The notes below the pieces were generated by a model that saw nothing but the letters and a program-made list of their open reading frames with translations, had not been told where the DNA came from and did no database searches. A program made the position numbers and the translations under genes. Positions 10,599 to 23,410 of a stretch of DNA of 64,000 nucleotides are shown here, in pieces (position 1 is the first letter of the stretch; each line of letters opens with the position of its first letter). Where the stretch lies: NCBI GenBank assembly GCA_024138025.1, contig JAMXBD010004237.1, forward strand, positions 1-64,000. Reading direction: 5' to 3'. Origin of the DNA: Combretum micranthum. Its lineage: Eukaryota > Streptophyta > Magnoliopsida > Myrtales > Combretaceae.

Positions 10599-13500
10599 TT
10601 AGCACTTATTTTGCTTGATTATACCCAATTCTCTAAGCAAAGTGCACAGACGTTCCTCACTTAAGGGTTTTGTAAAAATATCAGCAATTTGATTATTTAT
10701 ATAAACAAATTCCAAGTTAATATCATTATTTAGAACATGATTTCTAATGAAATGATGTCTAATTTCGATATGCTTGGTCATTGAGTATTGAATCGGATTT
10801 TTTGTTAAATTGATAGCTCTAGTGTTATCACATCGAATTAGGATATTTTCATATTTTAGTCCACAATCCTACAAAGTTTGTTTCATCTATATAACTTGTG
10901 TGCAACAGTTACCGATAGCCACATACTTGGCTTCGACAGTTGAAAGTGCAACTAGATTTTGCTTCATTTAATGTCAAGATATTAGGGCGTTTCCAAGAAA
11001 GTGGCATGTACCGCTTGTGCTTTTTCGATCAACTTCGTACCTAGCAAAGTTAGCATCCAAGTATCTAAGTATCCAACTAGATTGAAAAAAGTAAACTTTA
11101 GATACACAACCCAATCTCAATAGTGCCTGCAAGATATTTAAGTATGCATTTTACTGTACTCAAGTGTGATTCCTTTAGAAAAAATTAAATCATGTACATA
11201 CGCACATCGAGAACATGATATTAGGTCTTAAAGTTGTTAGATATAACAAACTACTCATCATGCCTCTATACAGTTTTTCACAAACACTTTTGCCATTTTC
11301 ATCTTTATCAAGTTTCACACTTGTGCTCATAGGTGTAGGTCTTATTTTACAATTATCTATTTTGAATCTTTTTAAGAGCTCTTTGGTGTATTTAGATTGA
11401 TTGATGAATATTCCATTTTTAGTTAGCTTCACTTGGAGACCTAGAAAATAATTGAGTTCTCCCATCATACTCATTTCAAATTCATTCTTCATGGACTCAA
11501 CAAATTCATTAATAAAACTCATGTTAATAGCTCTAAACATAATGTCATTTACATAGATTTACACAATCAATATGTCTAACTTGTGATTTTTAATAAAAAG
11601 AGTTGTATCGATTTTTCCTCTAGAAAATCTTTGTTTAGGAGGAAGCTACTAAGTCTTTCCTACCAAGCTTTAGGAGCTTACTTTGAGACCATATAGAGCT
11701 TTGTTTAATTAATAAACATGATCAGGGATATCGTTATTTTCAAAACATGGTGGTTTCTCTATATAAACTTCTTCCTTTATGAACTGACATCCATTTGAAA
11801 AAGAGTAAAATTTTTAAATGCGGCAAATGCCAAAAGCATTCTAATGACTTCTAGTCTAGCAACTGAGGCAAAAGTCTCGTTAGAATCTATATTTTCTTCT
11901 TTATTAAATCCTTTAGCTATTAACCGAGTTTTGTTCCTAGTTACTATTCTAAGTTCATCAAGTTTGTTTCTGTAAACCCACTTAGTTCCAATAATTGGTC
12001 TACTACTAGATTTAGGAGTCAAGTTTCAAACTTTATTTCTTGTGAATTGATTTAATTCTTCTTGCATAGCTTGTATCCAAAATTCATCTTTTAAAGTTTC
12101 TTTTATATTTTTAGCCTCAGTTTGGGATAAGAAGACTAGGTTGCTCATATTTCTTATGAAAGATCTTCTTTGTACCCTATTTGAAGGTTCACCTATTATT
12201 AAATCATTTGGGTATGAACTAGCATATTTCCATCCTTTAGGAAGATCACAATTAACAGATTCATTTACAAAATCCTTTTTGAGTTCATTTCCTTCATTCA
12301 TTTATTTATTATCATTTTCAAGAGAAAAATTATCCAAATAAGCACAAACACTATCCATATCATCACTTAAACATATATGAGGTAAAGAATGATCAAAAGT
12401 AATATGAAAAGATTCTTCCACAACGAATGCTCTTTTATTAAAAACTTTATAGACTTTACTGGTTAAAGAATAACCCAGAAAAATGCCTTCATCACTTTTA
12501 CATCAAACTTAGCTAGTTAATCTTTTTCATTGTTCAAGATGTAACATTTAGTGCCAAAAAGAATAAAAATAAGAGATGTTAGGTCTTTTTCCTTTCCAAA
12601 ACTCATAGGGGGTTTTCTTAAGAATTGGTCTTATGAAGACTTTATTAGATATATAGCATATAGTGTTAACAGCTTCAGCCTAAAAATATTTAGGTAGATT
12701 GTTTTCACATAATATTATTCTAGCCTTTTTAATTAAAGTTTTATTTTTCCTTTTAGCTATACTATTTTATTGTGATGTTCAAGGTGCAGAAAATGTATGT
12801 TCAATTCCAAATTTACTATAAAAATCATCCATTTTATAATTTTCAAATTCTTGCCCAAGATAACTCCAGATAGTCACAATATTAAAACCTTTTTCATTTT
12901 GGATTTTATTGCAATATCTAAAAAAGACATTATTTGTTTCGTCTTTAGATGCTTGGAAGAAAGTCTATGTATATCGTCAATGATAACCAAGGCATATTTT
13001 TTGCCTCCTAATCTTAGAGTTTGAGCAATGCCAAATAAGTTCATATGCAATAGTTCTAATGGCTTTGAAGTAGAAATAACATCTTTAGACTTAAAAGAAG
13101 TTTTAACTTGCTTTCTTTATTGACATGCTTGACAAATTTTTTCCTTTTGAAAGTATATTTTTTGTAACTCTTTGACAAGATTCTTCTTAATAAGTTTTGA
13201 AATTACATCCATGCTAGCATGTCCTAATTTTCTATACCATAGCCAACTATTGTCATTTTAAGAGTAAAGACAAGATTTATTTCATGATTTGAAATCATTA
13301 GGTTGATTTTATAAATATTTATTTGTCTATACCCTTCAAAATAAGCTTGATTATTATCAACTCTTTCAATAGAACATTTATTGGCAAGAAATATTACTTT
13401 AAATCCATTATCAAATAATTGGCTGATACTAAGTAAAATATGCTTTAAACCGTCGATTAGAAGCACATTCCTAATAGTTAAATCTCTATTTACTATAATG

Positions 13501-15313
13501 TCACCTTTACCAATAACAGTTGATTTACGATTATCTCCAAAGGTGACATTCCCTAGATCTTTCAAGACTAAAGCTGTAAACTTGGGTGCATCTTCAGTCA
13601 TATATCTAGAGTAGCTACGGTCCAAGTACCATTTGCTAATTCCACTTGAAGATTCTTACAAAACAGGGATTATTTCTTTGGTACCCATTTGAGTTTGTGT
13701 CCTTTTCGGTTTGGTGTAACAAATATTTCTCTCGTAGTAACTCAAACTAGCTTGCTTTTATGATTCAAATGCTTGGTTCTCCTTATTGCACAATTGTGTG
13801 CAGGATGACCAATTTTGCCACAATAGCTGCATGTCCCATGAGTCGCTTTTACAAATTGAGTTTTATGGGACTTACAACTACTTTCTCTGTTGTAGCTAAT
13901 TTCTTATTTATTTGAATCACACATTTGAATTCCAAGAAGTGTATTCCCTTTGGTAAACTTGGCTATGGTTTCCTTTGAATAATCTAAGCTAGCTTTTAAT
14001 ATAATATTTTTATTCCTTGGTTCTTCTAGCTTCTTTAAGCATGCATTATCGCAATTATCTAACAAATTAACTTCAATTTTTAGTTTCTCATTTTCTTTAC
14101 TTAATTTGTCATTTTCAAGTTTCAAATAATTATTTGCCTCACTTAGGTTATCATTTTCATCCTTTAATATATTCTCTTTTAAATACATCCATCTCATTTC
14201 CTATATTTAACATCATTTCTATAAAAAAATGATTTTTCTTGTATAGTTTCACTACTTCTTACAAAGGTTATTATATATGGTGGTTAATTCATAATAAGAA
14301 GGAGAAGATAGAGAACTTACCTCATCTTCTAATGCCATGAAGTACACATTTTCATCCGAGTTACTTGAGTTATCATCACTCCAACTAGCAATGCAATGAA
14401 AGCTTCCTTTTTGGATTCCTTAGATGCTTTCTTAAGCATTGGATAGTATTGTTGAATGTATCCTGCCTTGTCACATTTGTATAAGATTATCACATCCTTC
14501 TTTTCCTTTTTGTATCTTGAGAAATTACTGTCATCATCCTTTCTTTTTATCTTGTTGTTGAACTTCATGAACTTTTTGAACTTTTTAGCCATTAAGGCAA
14601 GTAACTCATCATCATCATTATCTTTTTCACTGGAATCATGACTTTTAACTTTTAAAGCAATAGCCTTCTTGTTTAATCCCTCTTATTGCTTCTTAATTAG
14701 CTCATGTGTCTTAAGTGCTCCAAGAAGTTCCTCTTTACTCATAGCACTTAAATCTTGTACTTCTTCACTAGCAGTTCTCTTGGCCTCCTAATCCATGAGT
14801 AGGGACCTGAGGAGTTTAGAATTGATTTCTACATTAGTGAAATTCTTTCCAAGCACACTTAAGGGATTTATAATGTTGATGAATCTTTATGCATCTCATC
14901 TATTGATTCATTTGGAAGCATTTTGAAAATTTCAAATTGTCTACATAGAAGACTTTTCTTTTATATCTCTTACTCTTAAAGTTCCTTCTTAAGTTTTTTC
15001 TAATTCATCTCATATAGCTTTAGCAGATTTACACGTACAAATTCTATTAAAATCACTTTCATTTAATCCACAATGTAATATATTCATAACTATTTCATTC
15101 AGATATAATCTTTTCAAATCTTCTTTATTGTAATCTCTTTCTTCTTTCCCTTAATAATTAAAGGCCCATTTTCTATTACATTCTATATTAGTCTATTTTA
15201 TACTTTTAGAAATATTTTCATTATACATCTCTAATAGGGGTAGTTTCCCCACTTAAAAGAGGTGGTCTATTGGTGATTTATCCTTCTCAAAACGTTAAAG
15301 CATTTGATGCCAT
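10599..15313 (-). pseudogene. gag-pol pseudogene of copia A
   Basis: The frame starts at an ATG at 15313 only 15 nt from the 5' LTR and meets a stop after eight codons. Recognisable parts follow along the minus strand: a gag segment with an NRPPLL-like motif; a first zinc knuckle near 14480 that has lost most metal ligands; a Leu/Glu/Lys coiled coil (about 14197-13904); an intact C-X2-C-X4-H-X4-C knuckle (about 13830-13790); the protease start WYLD followed by R-S instead of S-G (about 13620); the pre-integrase WLWYRKLGHASM motif (about 13250-13210); integrase remnants (13150-12350); reverse transcriptase (12022-11190) with YVND at 11544-11555 where YVDD is usual; and an RNase H tail ending near 10599 with an ADIFTKPL motif. 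Many stops and frameshifts make it non-functional. Confidence 0.88.
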
Positions 15314-15328
15314 GATTTTCACTCTAAA

Positions 15329-16265
15329 TGAAAACCTATTAGAAAATAATCAAGAGGGGGTGGGGTGGGGGGTGAATTGAATATTTAACCTAAAAAGCTA
15401 AAATAATAAATTTTTGTGTAATAGGTCAATTTAAAACTTTGATAACAACAAATATGACAATAATAGAGTATTATAAGAAATATTAGAAAGATAGGAGAAG
15501 AAGATTCAAGCCCAAATGTAGCATGGAATTTGGTCTACTTTGTAATCTCCACCATCACCCAAATCGCTTCCAATGGAGGACTTCACATAATTTATTAATC
15601 CAAAGACACATAAGCTCAAATAGAGTAGTTCAAAAATTACAAATCTTAGGAAATAAATAATTTTCTCTCTTTTATAATGTTCTTTCATAGATAAAAAAAA
15701 AAAAAAAAAAGAATAGAGCACTAATTTAGTTTTGTCTTTCTTTGCAAATTTTTCAAAATAATGCACAAGAGTACAAGAATAATGAGAGAATTTCTGATTT
15801 GTTTATTTGCAAATGAAGGCTCTTAAATAAGATTTTCCCAAGGAATGTGCATTTATAGATTTAAAAAATTCAAACGTTCGTTGGGGATAACGTTTGACAG
15901 ATGACAAACATTAAACGCACATAATGGTCATTTTATAATACCACCGGCTCGCTGTGTAACATTCAACTGGCTCGCCCATTATGAAGATTAAACACACTTT
16001 TTAAAGAAGAGTTGTGCCTTAGATCTTGTTGTGCCTCGGATTTTCCCCTAAATCAAGACAGTGCGATTTGAACTCGTCGTATCTTGATTTGAACTTGTCA
16101 AACTCTCGATAAAAGGACCAATCAAGCCCTCAATTTAACTAATTGAGCTGTAGATGAAAGCCGTGATCAAGGCTGGAGCTTGTTGATTTTGTATATGTTT
16201 TGTACTTGCTTCTTGGTTCATTGTGCATCTACATGATCTGCAGAGAACAACACACACACAACACG

Positions 16266-16321
<56 letters not shown>

Positions 16322-16436
16322 AGTATGTTGTTCATCTAAGTTGTTTGACCAATTAAGTATAGTTTAACACAATTGAGTAGTTAATTGTGCAACTAATTTC
16401 CTCATCAAAATTCATGTTGAGCACACTGGTTCAACA
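15329..16436 (-). repeat. 5' LTR of copia A, with (AC)n expansion
   Basis: The 1108-bp LTR starts TGAAAACCTATTAG and ends GGTTCAACA in plus-strand reading. Relative to the left LTR it carries an expanded CA microsatellite at about 16251-16315, where the partner has only a short CA/TA stretch near 9585-9610. Confidence 0.88.
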
Positions 16437-19320
16437 AAATGGGTTTTGGAATGCCTGTTGCTTATTGGAATGTTAGATTGCATTTGGGTTTTGATAAAAT
16501 ACAACCCAAACCTATGTCAAGTTTATCCCTAAATGGAGATATGTTGTGAAAAATTATATTACGAATTATCCACTCATTAATTACTTGTCCTTAAATGCTT
16601 CCTCCCATGAAAACCTTATGTTGTTGAAAACATTATTCTGAGAAAAGTCTTTTCAATAAAACGATTTGCTTTCGAGCCATAATTTTAAGGTTTCAGCTTT
16701 TACATCATAAATAAAATATTTATATAGTTTATGTGATACATATGAGATAGTATGATATAAATATATATATAATTATGATGACATATGTGAAGGTCTAATA
16801 TTATTAACATTATCAACAATATGTATTATAATAACATTAATTAATATATAAAATGATATATGATATAATTCGTAAAATATACTATGTGATATTAAAAAAT
16901 ATTTCATATAAAATATGTCCTATGATATTTAATATGGTTACTATTAATAGTATATAGTATACTATAGAACATTAATTTAGTACGTTATTAAGCACATATA
17001 AGTGTTTATGATTCGATTGGGTTTTCTTAACCAAAGTACATATCAAATGTTTTGTTTCAAATACTTAATGAATTGAACCACCTTCAACAATTGGAAAGTT
17101 TGAATCGAAACGCTTTAAATATAGTTTGGTTTAATATGGTTCAGTTTGGTTCAAATTATTTCTAGAAGCACTTAATTTTAGTTGTTAAAACTTGATATTA
17201 ATAGTTATAGGAGTTTTCAATTAAATATTAACGTTTAAATTGAGGAAAATTACATAAGAACTAAATACATATAATGATTAAATATGGTAAAATTGTATCT
17301 TAGATGATAGTGAATGTGTAAATCTCCTAATTTAGCATAACCCGAATACGATAATTACCAAGAATATAACTCAAAGTTATGGAAAAGCTTTGAGAAAAAC
17401 TTGTAAAGATCACTCCTGATATTTTTCACAATTTAAGAGTATTAAAGTGTGAACAATTTGATTAGGATCTCTACCAATAAAATCCTAAGACACAAATGTA
17501 AATTGCCATAACCTTTGACAACCATGATCAATAACAAATCGATTATTATGGATCTGAAAAACTTAAAAAATATACAAAACCATCTTTTCCCAAAGAAAAG
17601 GTTTAGGGGATACAAGCAAGAAGTCACAAGAATACGAGGATTGCCTTAAGAATTAATTCCTTCAAGAGATAAGTAATTCAAACCCTTTTAAATATCAATT
17701 TCAGTCGGACAAGATAATGCTTGGTTGAAAACTGGAGAACAATAAATTTTTCACTAATGATTATGAAGAGAAAGTGAGATACCATGTATAAAGTTATTTG
17801 CGATTAGAAGATTATAGTATAATTATTTGATTAAGAGGAAGATATCAAGTTGGTAAAATGCCAATTATTCTTAGAATTAGATTCCCAATTAATAGATGAC
17901 TATGGGAGTATCTTGAGTTGATTAGTAGATGCTACATTTGAGATTGACGTCTAATTAGTTGTAAGAGTAGATGAAAACTTGATTATGTAATGATTTTGGA
18001 ATAAGCAAAAAAGAGGTAAGAAACCAATCATCTTATGATTACATATGATCAAAGTTACTTAATTAGAGAAAATTATCAAATGAGGTGATAAATAATTCAT
18101 CTATAAAGGAGAAATTAGACATATTAAACTACACTTTGATGCAGTAGTTGTCTCCTAGAGTGACAAGAATTAGAAGTTATTAATCACTAGATTATGATAA
18201 GTATAGTTAGATTAGTAATTACTAACCAATGAAGATGATTAATAAAGAGAATGAAAGACATCATTGAGACATATCTAAACTATGATTTTGATGATATAAA
18301 TGAGAGATTGTTGAATGAATGACGGCAATAAACCAGAAGGGATAATGAGGTAAATCTTTGAGGTCAACTAAGAAGGATATTGAGAGTGTAGTTTGGAATT
18401 AAATCACCAAAACCTAAAATTAGTAAGGTTAAAACCCTTGTTATTAAAGCTCAGACCTTATTCAAGAGACCTTAAACTCTAAACTCTTCGAGAAAACCCT
18501 AAGAAATATTCGTAGATGAGATTCCCCTAGAATTTCGATAAACAAGCATTAAAATTAGTGACAATATCAAAATCCTAACTCGCCAACTAGATATACTTAT
18601 AATACGTGAACCTGTAAACTCGATATACGTAGAATATATGTTGTATGAAACTACACAATTAGACCATAGAACTAAGTATCTAGGAATGCGTACTATTATT
18701 GATATGAACTGAATATCTAAAAAAATCATTTGATATAGTAGAACAATATTAGATGGTTGTAATGTCGGATAACAAACACACAAATTGTCAAATAAAATAA
18801 TATCATATTATAATAATGTAGACCAAAATCATATAAAAAAATTGATTATGATTTTAGTCAAATAAACCAAACAAATTGTGAATCCTAGATTTGCATTAGA
18901 ACCGAAATCCTAAACCGTATCAAATCAGACCCACACCTTAGAAACCCTAGATCGAATCAAATAAATCTTATTAATCTAGAATATCATATGAATTAGGTTA
19001 AACTTGGAACCCTAAAATTGAATTGAGTTAATTCAAAACCATAGAAATCATAAACGAGATCATATAAAAAATTCAATAACCTTAGTATATCAAATGAATT
19101 AGATAAAGTCTGAAACCTTAAAGGTAAATCGTTTAGCAAAAACGTATCACCATCAAAATGATCCAAATATGATAACTTAATAAATCTAGAAACTCTACAC
19201 TAAAAGATTCATTTATCTAATCACTAACACGTAAATCAAGATGATGTATTTAAATAATATTTAATAATAGAATAATTTCCTATAATATTGTATTAATTTA
19301 TACAATCAAAATTTCGTTAG
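16437..19320. other. AT-rich spacer with weak tandem repeat
   Basis: No gene or RNA is recognised. Two imperfect tandem units about 108 bp apart occur near 18977 and 19085, sharing a TATCA(T/A)ATGAATTAG core followed by AAAC/AAAG and GGAACCCTAAA-like sequence. Confidence 0.4.
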
Positions 19321-19399
19321 TTAGACTAAGTGTATTGTATGACCAAAACTCTACAAGTAAGAAAATTGTCATACCAAGCTAAGTTCATATCTCTTCCAT

Positions 19400-22300
19400 C
19401 TTCTCTCTATCCTCCTTCTCTTCCTCAAGAAGTAACCTTCCATTCACTTTACCTTATCCTCTATAAATACCCCCATTCACCACACATTCCCACCACTTTA
19501 CAACCTACACTTACACTCCTCCTTTCTTTCTTTCTCTCTCTCTCTCTCTCTAAACCACCCCACCCCTTCTTTTCCCGAAAAGATGTTGCGCTTTTTCCCT
19601 CACTCTCTCTTTTTTTTTTTTCCCTCACTTATCTCACTTTATAAATACCCCTTACTACCTTCACTTCCCACACTTTACTCAAACCTTCTCTTATACTCCA
19701 AAACTCTCTAAATTCTCTCCTCTTCCCCTTTCCCATACGTGCGACCTTTCTCTCTTTCTTTGGTCCCTCTTGGCTCTCCCTCTTAAACTCACACATACAC
19801 ACACATTTTCCTTGTGTTTCATTAAGGTAAACACACTAAACACTATTTCTATGTTATGTTTATGATCATGCATGTATGTTTTTATGCATGCTCCATAGAA
19901 AATTTCCCATGATACTTAAGTGTTAAGGATGGAAATGTAAGACAACATACTTCTTTTTATATTATATTTTAAGGTTATGTTCTTGTTTACGTTATCTTTA
20001 CTTTATACTAATCTAACTTTTTATAGCATATTGCTTACTAATCTAACTTTGCAATTTATTTACTTTATGTTCTTTACTTTCGTGCAAATTTTAATTATTA
20101 CAAGTATATTTTTATATTCAATACTTGGCTAGTTCAAGTCTTGAGAAGGCTAGTTTAAATCTAGTCTTAGACTTGTCCATAATCAAGTCTTATGGTGACT
20201 CATCCACTTTAAGACCCGGGGAGTCGTATCCAAATTTTAGGACTCTCATTTTACTTTATGTTTATATTTCATTGATCAAGAATCTATTTTTATGTTTATA
20301 TATATAATATGCTCATAGTGGTGTTGCTAATAACTATAAAACAAATTTTTAGAACTTAAAATGTCATTGTAGCAAAAAATCTCTAAATTAAAAAGTAAGA
20401 ACAAAATGATAATTATCAGAATGTCATAATATTCACTTACTATTTAGAGGACCTAGTATAAAAGTGTGAGGTTTATATGGTTATGAACATCAACATTATG
20501 ATAATCCATTGTTATATAAAATATTTTCTAAAACTAGGTTTTAATACATGAAAAACATTTAGTAAAAGAGAAATTTGGAAAAAAACTCATCCCCTAAATT
20601 TTTAAAAATGTCGTGACACATATTAATAAAGGGGAATGTGAAACTTTTATTTTTCTTTTCTCAAACCAATTTGATTTTAGTGTTTCAAAAATAATTAAGA
20701 AAAATAACAACTCATGCTCAAAATTTTTGTAAATGCCGAGACCTAAGCAAGAGCTATGAGAAATTTCAACTTTGAAATTCTTTTCATAAAGCACATCGGT
20801 TTATTGTTTTGAAAATAATTAGTCAAAATGGAACTTAGCTGTAAACCCCTTTTATGTCATGAATTTTGAGCATGAACAAAGTATGAAACTTTATTTTCAA
20901 TCTTGATTTACTAGTCTTAAAAGTTATGAAGTAATCACTCCAATAAGGTTTGATTTTTCTTTCTTTTTTTTTTTTTTTACTAAAATAGATGAAATGCTTA
21001 AGCTTTATTATAATTTATAAAGATTCTTTGAGAAAATTTTAACGAGCATCGTCACTAAGATCACGAATATGTAATGAACTATTTATCATGTTTTCTTATA
21101 TTTGAACAGAGGAATAATGAACATACACATTAGCACATGTTACAAAGAGTAAAAGCATTAGAAAACGCCAAAATGGAGATAAAACATAATTTGAGCGTTC
21201 TTCCCCCAATTATTCCAACTCCTTAAAGCCCCCTATAGGTAAGATAATCTTAGAAATGGATAGAGTATTTAAAGTATGTAGAAATTGACTACTCATATGC
21301 GAAAATGGGACGTAAAATGACAATGCTATGATCATTTTAAGGTCTAAACTAAGCTACTGGGAAATATAACGATAATAGTAACCATAGAAGTAGAAGTTTA
21401 AATGAAGTTGATTCAAACAATCATTTTAGGTTTTTCCCTGTTCAGATGATGATGATCCCAAAGCCATATTCCCCGAGGATCACTTTGATTAAGGATTAAG
21501 CTATGGACGAGTGAGTTTTTTCTTATGATTTCGTTACCTTGTATGTGCATGTAACTAGCTGCACTAGTTGATAGACAAAGATAAAATGGATATGTATGGG
21601 GATTCATGGGTTATGTATGTGGATTCATGGTTATGTATGTGATTCTATGCTTGCATGATAAAATGAATGTTAAGCATATTTCAATCTCGAATTGTTTGTC
21701 TAAGTGCTTTTGAATACTTATATGTACGGTTGCTTGATGCTTGTTACATTGTTTGGTCACCCCCAATGAATCTTAATAAGGTTTGGCTTAAGAAAAAGAA
21801 ATATTCATGCATTGCATATCATCTGGTTATATCTCTTTTAGCTGCTACTCCTATGCGAGCGATCGGGTAAGTTACCATTTAACAACGCAATCCTGCTCTA
21901 AGCATGAGAAACTAAAATATTTGGGGAATATGAACTTATGAGGAGTCGAGCCATACTAATCGCTATGGGCAAGTGTCGAAGGACTAGCAATAGTGGTATA
22001 AGGACCTTTTTTCAAAGCAGTGGTGCTCTCAAGGATCCTTTTTAAATGTATTCCCTAACCCTTGTCATGAAGGGCATGAATATGTTATATATATGGCTTT
22101 TGAATAACCATATATACTTGTATGCTTATGTGTTTGTTGCATAGCATATGTTTGTTGGCAACCATGTTTGATTATGATTGTTTAGTGAGAATGAAGGGAG
22201 GTATCTCACTAAGCTGGATGTAGTTTACCTCTTAATAATTTACTTTTGTAGAAAAAACGAAAGCTGTGACTCTGATGGGATCTGAGCATAGAGCATACTA

Positions 22301-22540
22301 AAGATCCACTCAAGCTAACTAGAGGATTAGGATACTATAGTCCAAACTTAGATGAGAGAAAGATTTGAAACTTGATTTTCTCTTTTATAAACTTTTCTTA
22401 TCCTTTAGTAATTTCTTTGTAGTTAAAAGTTAGACTTGAGATTTCCTTATTTTATCTTTTAGTAGGATATCTAATTCTCTGCATTCCTTATGGTTTGTGA
22501 AAATGCTGGTTCCTAAAACTATTTTCATTATAATAATACA
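19400..22540 (+). repeat. LTR-like non-coding repeat with duplicated TATA boxes
   Basis: This ORF-free 3 kb reads like one very long plant LTR or retroelement leader: pyrimidine-rich promoter sequence, CTATAAATACCCC near 19455, a (CT)n tract at 19533-19551, a second TTTATAAATACCCC near 19638, then text in the style of gypsy LTRs (GGAGGTATCTCACTAAGC near 22199). No second copy, primer site or gag-pol is present in the window. It could be a solo LTR; its class and limits are inferred. Confidence 0.35.
19455..19652 (+). promoter_or_regulatory. Two TATA boxes about 183 bp apart
   Basis: CTATAAATACCCCC near 19455 and TTTATAAATACCCC near 19638 are each followed by CACTT(T/C)-rich pyrimidine sequence, as if the core promoter segment had been tandemly duplicated. 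No coding region follows within a convincing distance. Confidence 0.45.
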
Positions 22541-22699
22541 ATAAGAGAATAAATAATTAGTCTTATAAACTCTGACTTGTAAGGTTCCTCATATTATGGT
22601 ACATATGTGATACGATGATTTTAGGATAATCCTATTAGGCTCCTTATTTTGGTCATAATAGAATGTATGATTAAAGGCGTGAGTGGGCTAGATAGTTTA

Positions 22700-23405
22700 G
22701 GTTAAACCAACCCATTTTGGCCATCAGGTTAAATGGGCCAAAATTTCTCGACCTTAGCTTGACCCACTTTAGCCTATAAGTTAAATGAGTTGGTCTACTA
22801 AGCTAACCCATTTAACTCACTTATGAAATTATTAATGATCAATCATGGATTATAGGCTTATTAGGCCCAGTTCGACCTATTGCATGTTAAAGTTGGCCCA
22901 TCAGGCCTACGCTCAACTTATTACAACTCACCTTGAATGTCATCATGATTTCCATAGCTAGAGAGATTAACCTACCAAATAATGAGTCAAGCAGATATCG
23001 AGATAAGGCCACTTGGCATACTTTTCTTAACCATCACTACTCTCCAGGAAGATGGTTGAATGTGGTTTAATGGTCTAGTACCTTATATTTACAATAACTA
23101 CTTTCAAATTCCTACTATTTCTTGATTGCATGAAGTATGTGACTGCCTAGAGCTTGCCTCCTATAAAGATCCCTTCTATATTGCAGAAGACGAGTATGTT
23201 AATCTAATAACTTCGACACTCATCAACCTTTACACATTTGGAATGCAATCTGACTTGAGCGTTCAAGTGGCTATGCTATGCAACCTTTTAGTGTACCATT
23301 GGTCACATTTTGTTTTGTAAGTCCAATGTACAAATCTTAAAATCTAATCCCAACTCATAGTTTACCCTTTACTAGATTTGAACTAACAATAAGGTTAATT
23401 TAGCC
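22700..23405 (-). repeat. Dispersed repeat family, copy B (inverted relative to copy A)
   Basis: Reverse-complemented, this segment follows copy A (4811-5560) in order. GCCACTTGGCATACTTTTCT near 23009 mirrors the segment near 5180, and the end near 23385 mirrors TTAGTTCAAATCTAGTA near 4817. The open frame at 23126-23320 has an antisense counterpart in copy A (4867-5103), so the similarity reflects DNA homology, not a conserved gene. Confidence 0.6.
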
Positions 23406-23410
23406 ATTTA

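Larger units (their letters stand above)
8646..16436 (-). mobile_element. Complete but decayed Ty1/copia retrotransposon (copia A)
   Basis: Two long direct repeats (8646-9729 and 15329-16436), each bounded by TG...CA, enclose a minus-strand gag-pol in copia order (gag, protease, integrase, reverse transcriptase, RNase H). Flanks GAATG (8641-8645) and AAATG (16437-16441) agree at four of five bases, as expected for a 5-bp target duplication with one change. The LTRs differ by many substitutions and several indels, so the insertion is old. A polypurine tract is clear; a standard initiator-Met primer site is not. Confidence 0.9.

Noticed and set aside
12141..12341. Plus-strand frames inside copia A (also 11215-11400, 12797-13024, 13381-13614)
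   Set aside because: They are antisense shadows of the minus-strand gag-pol.
16135..16335. Cys/Val-rich minus-strand frame
   Set aside because: It is the translation of the CA microsatellite in the LTR.
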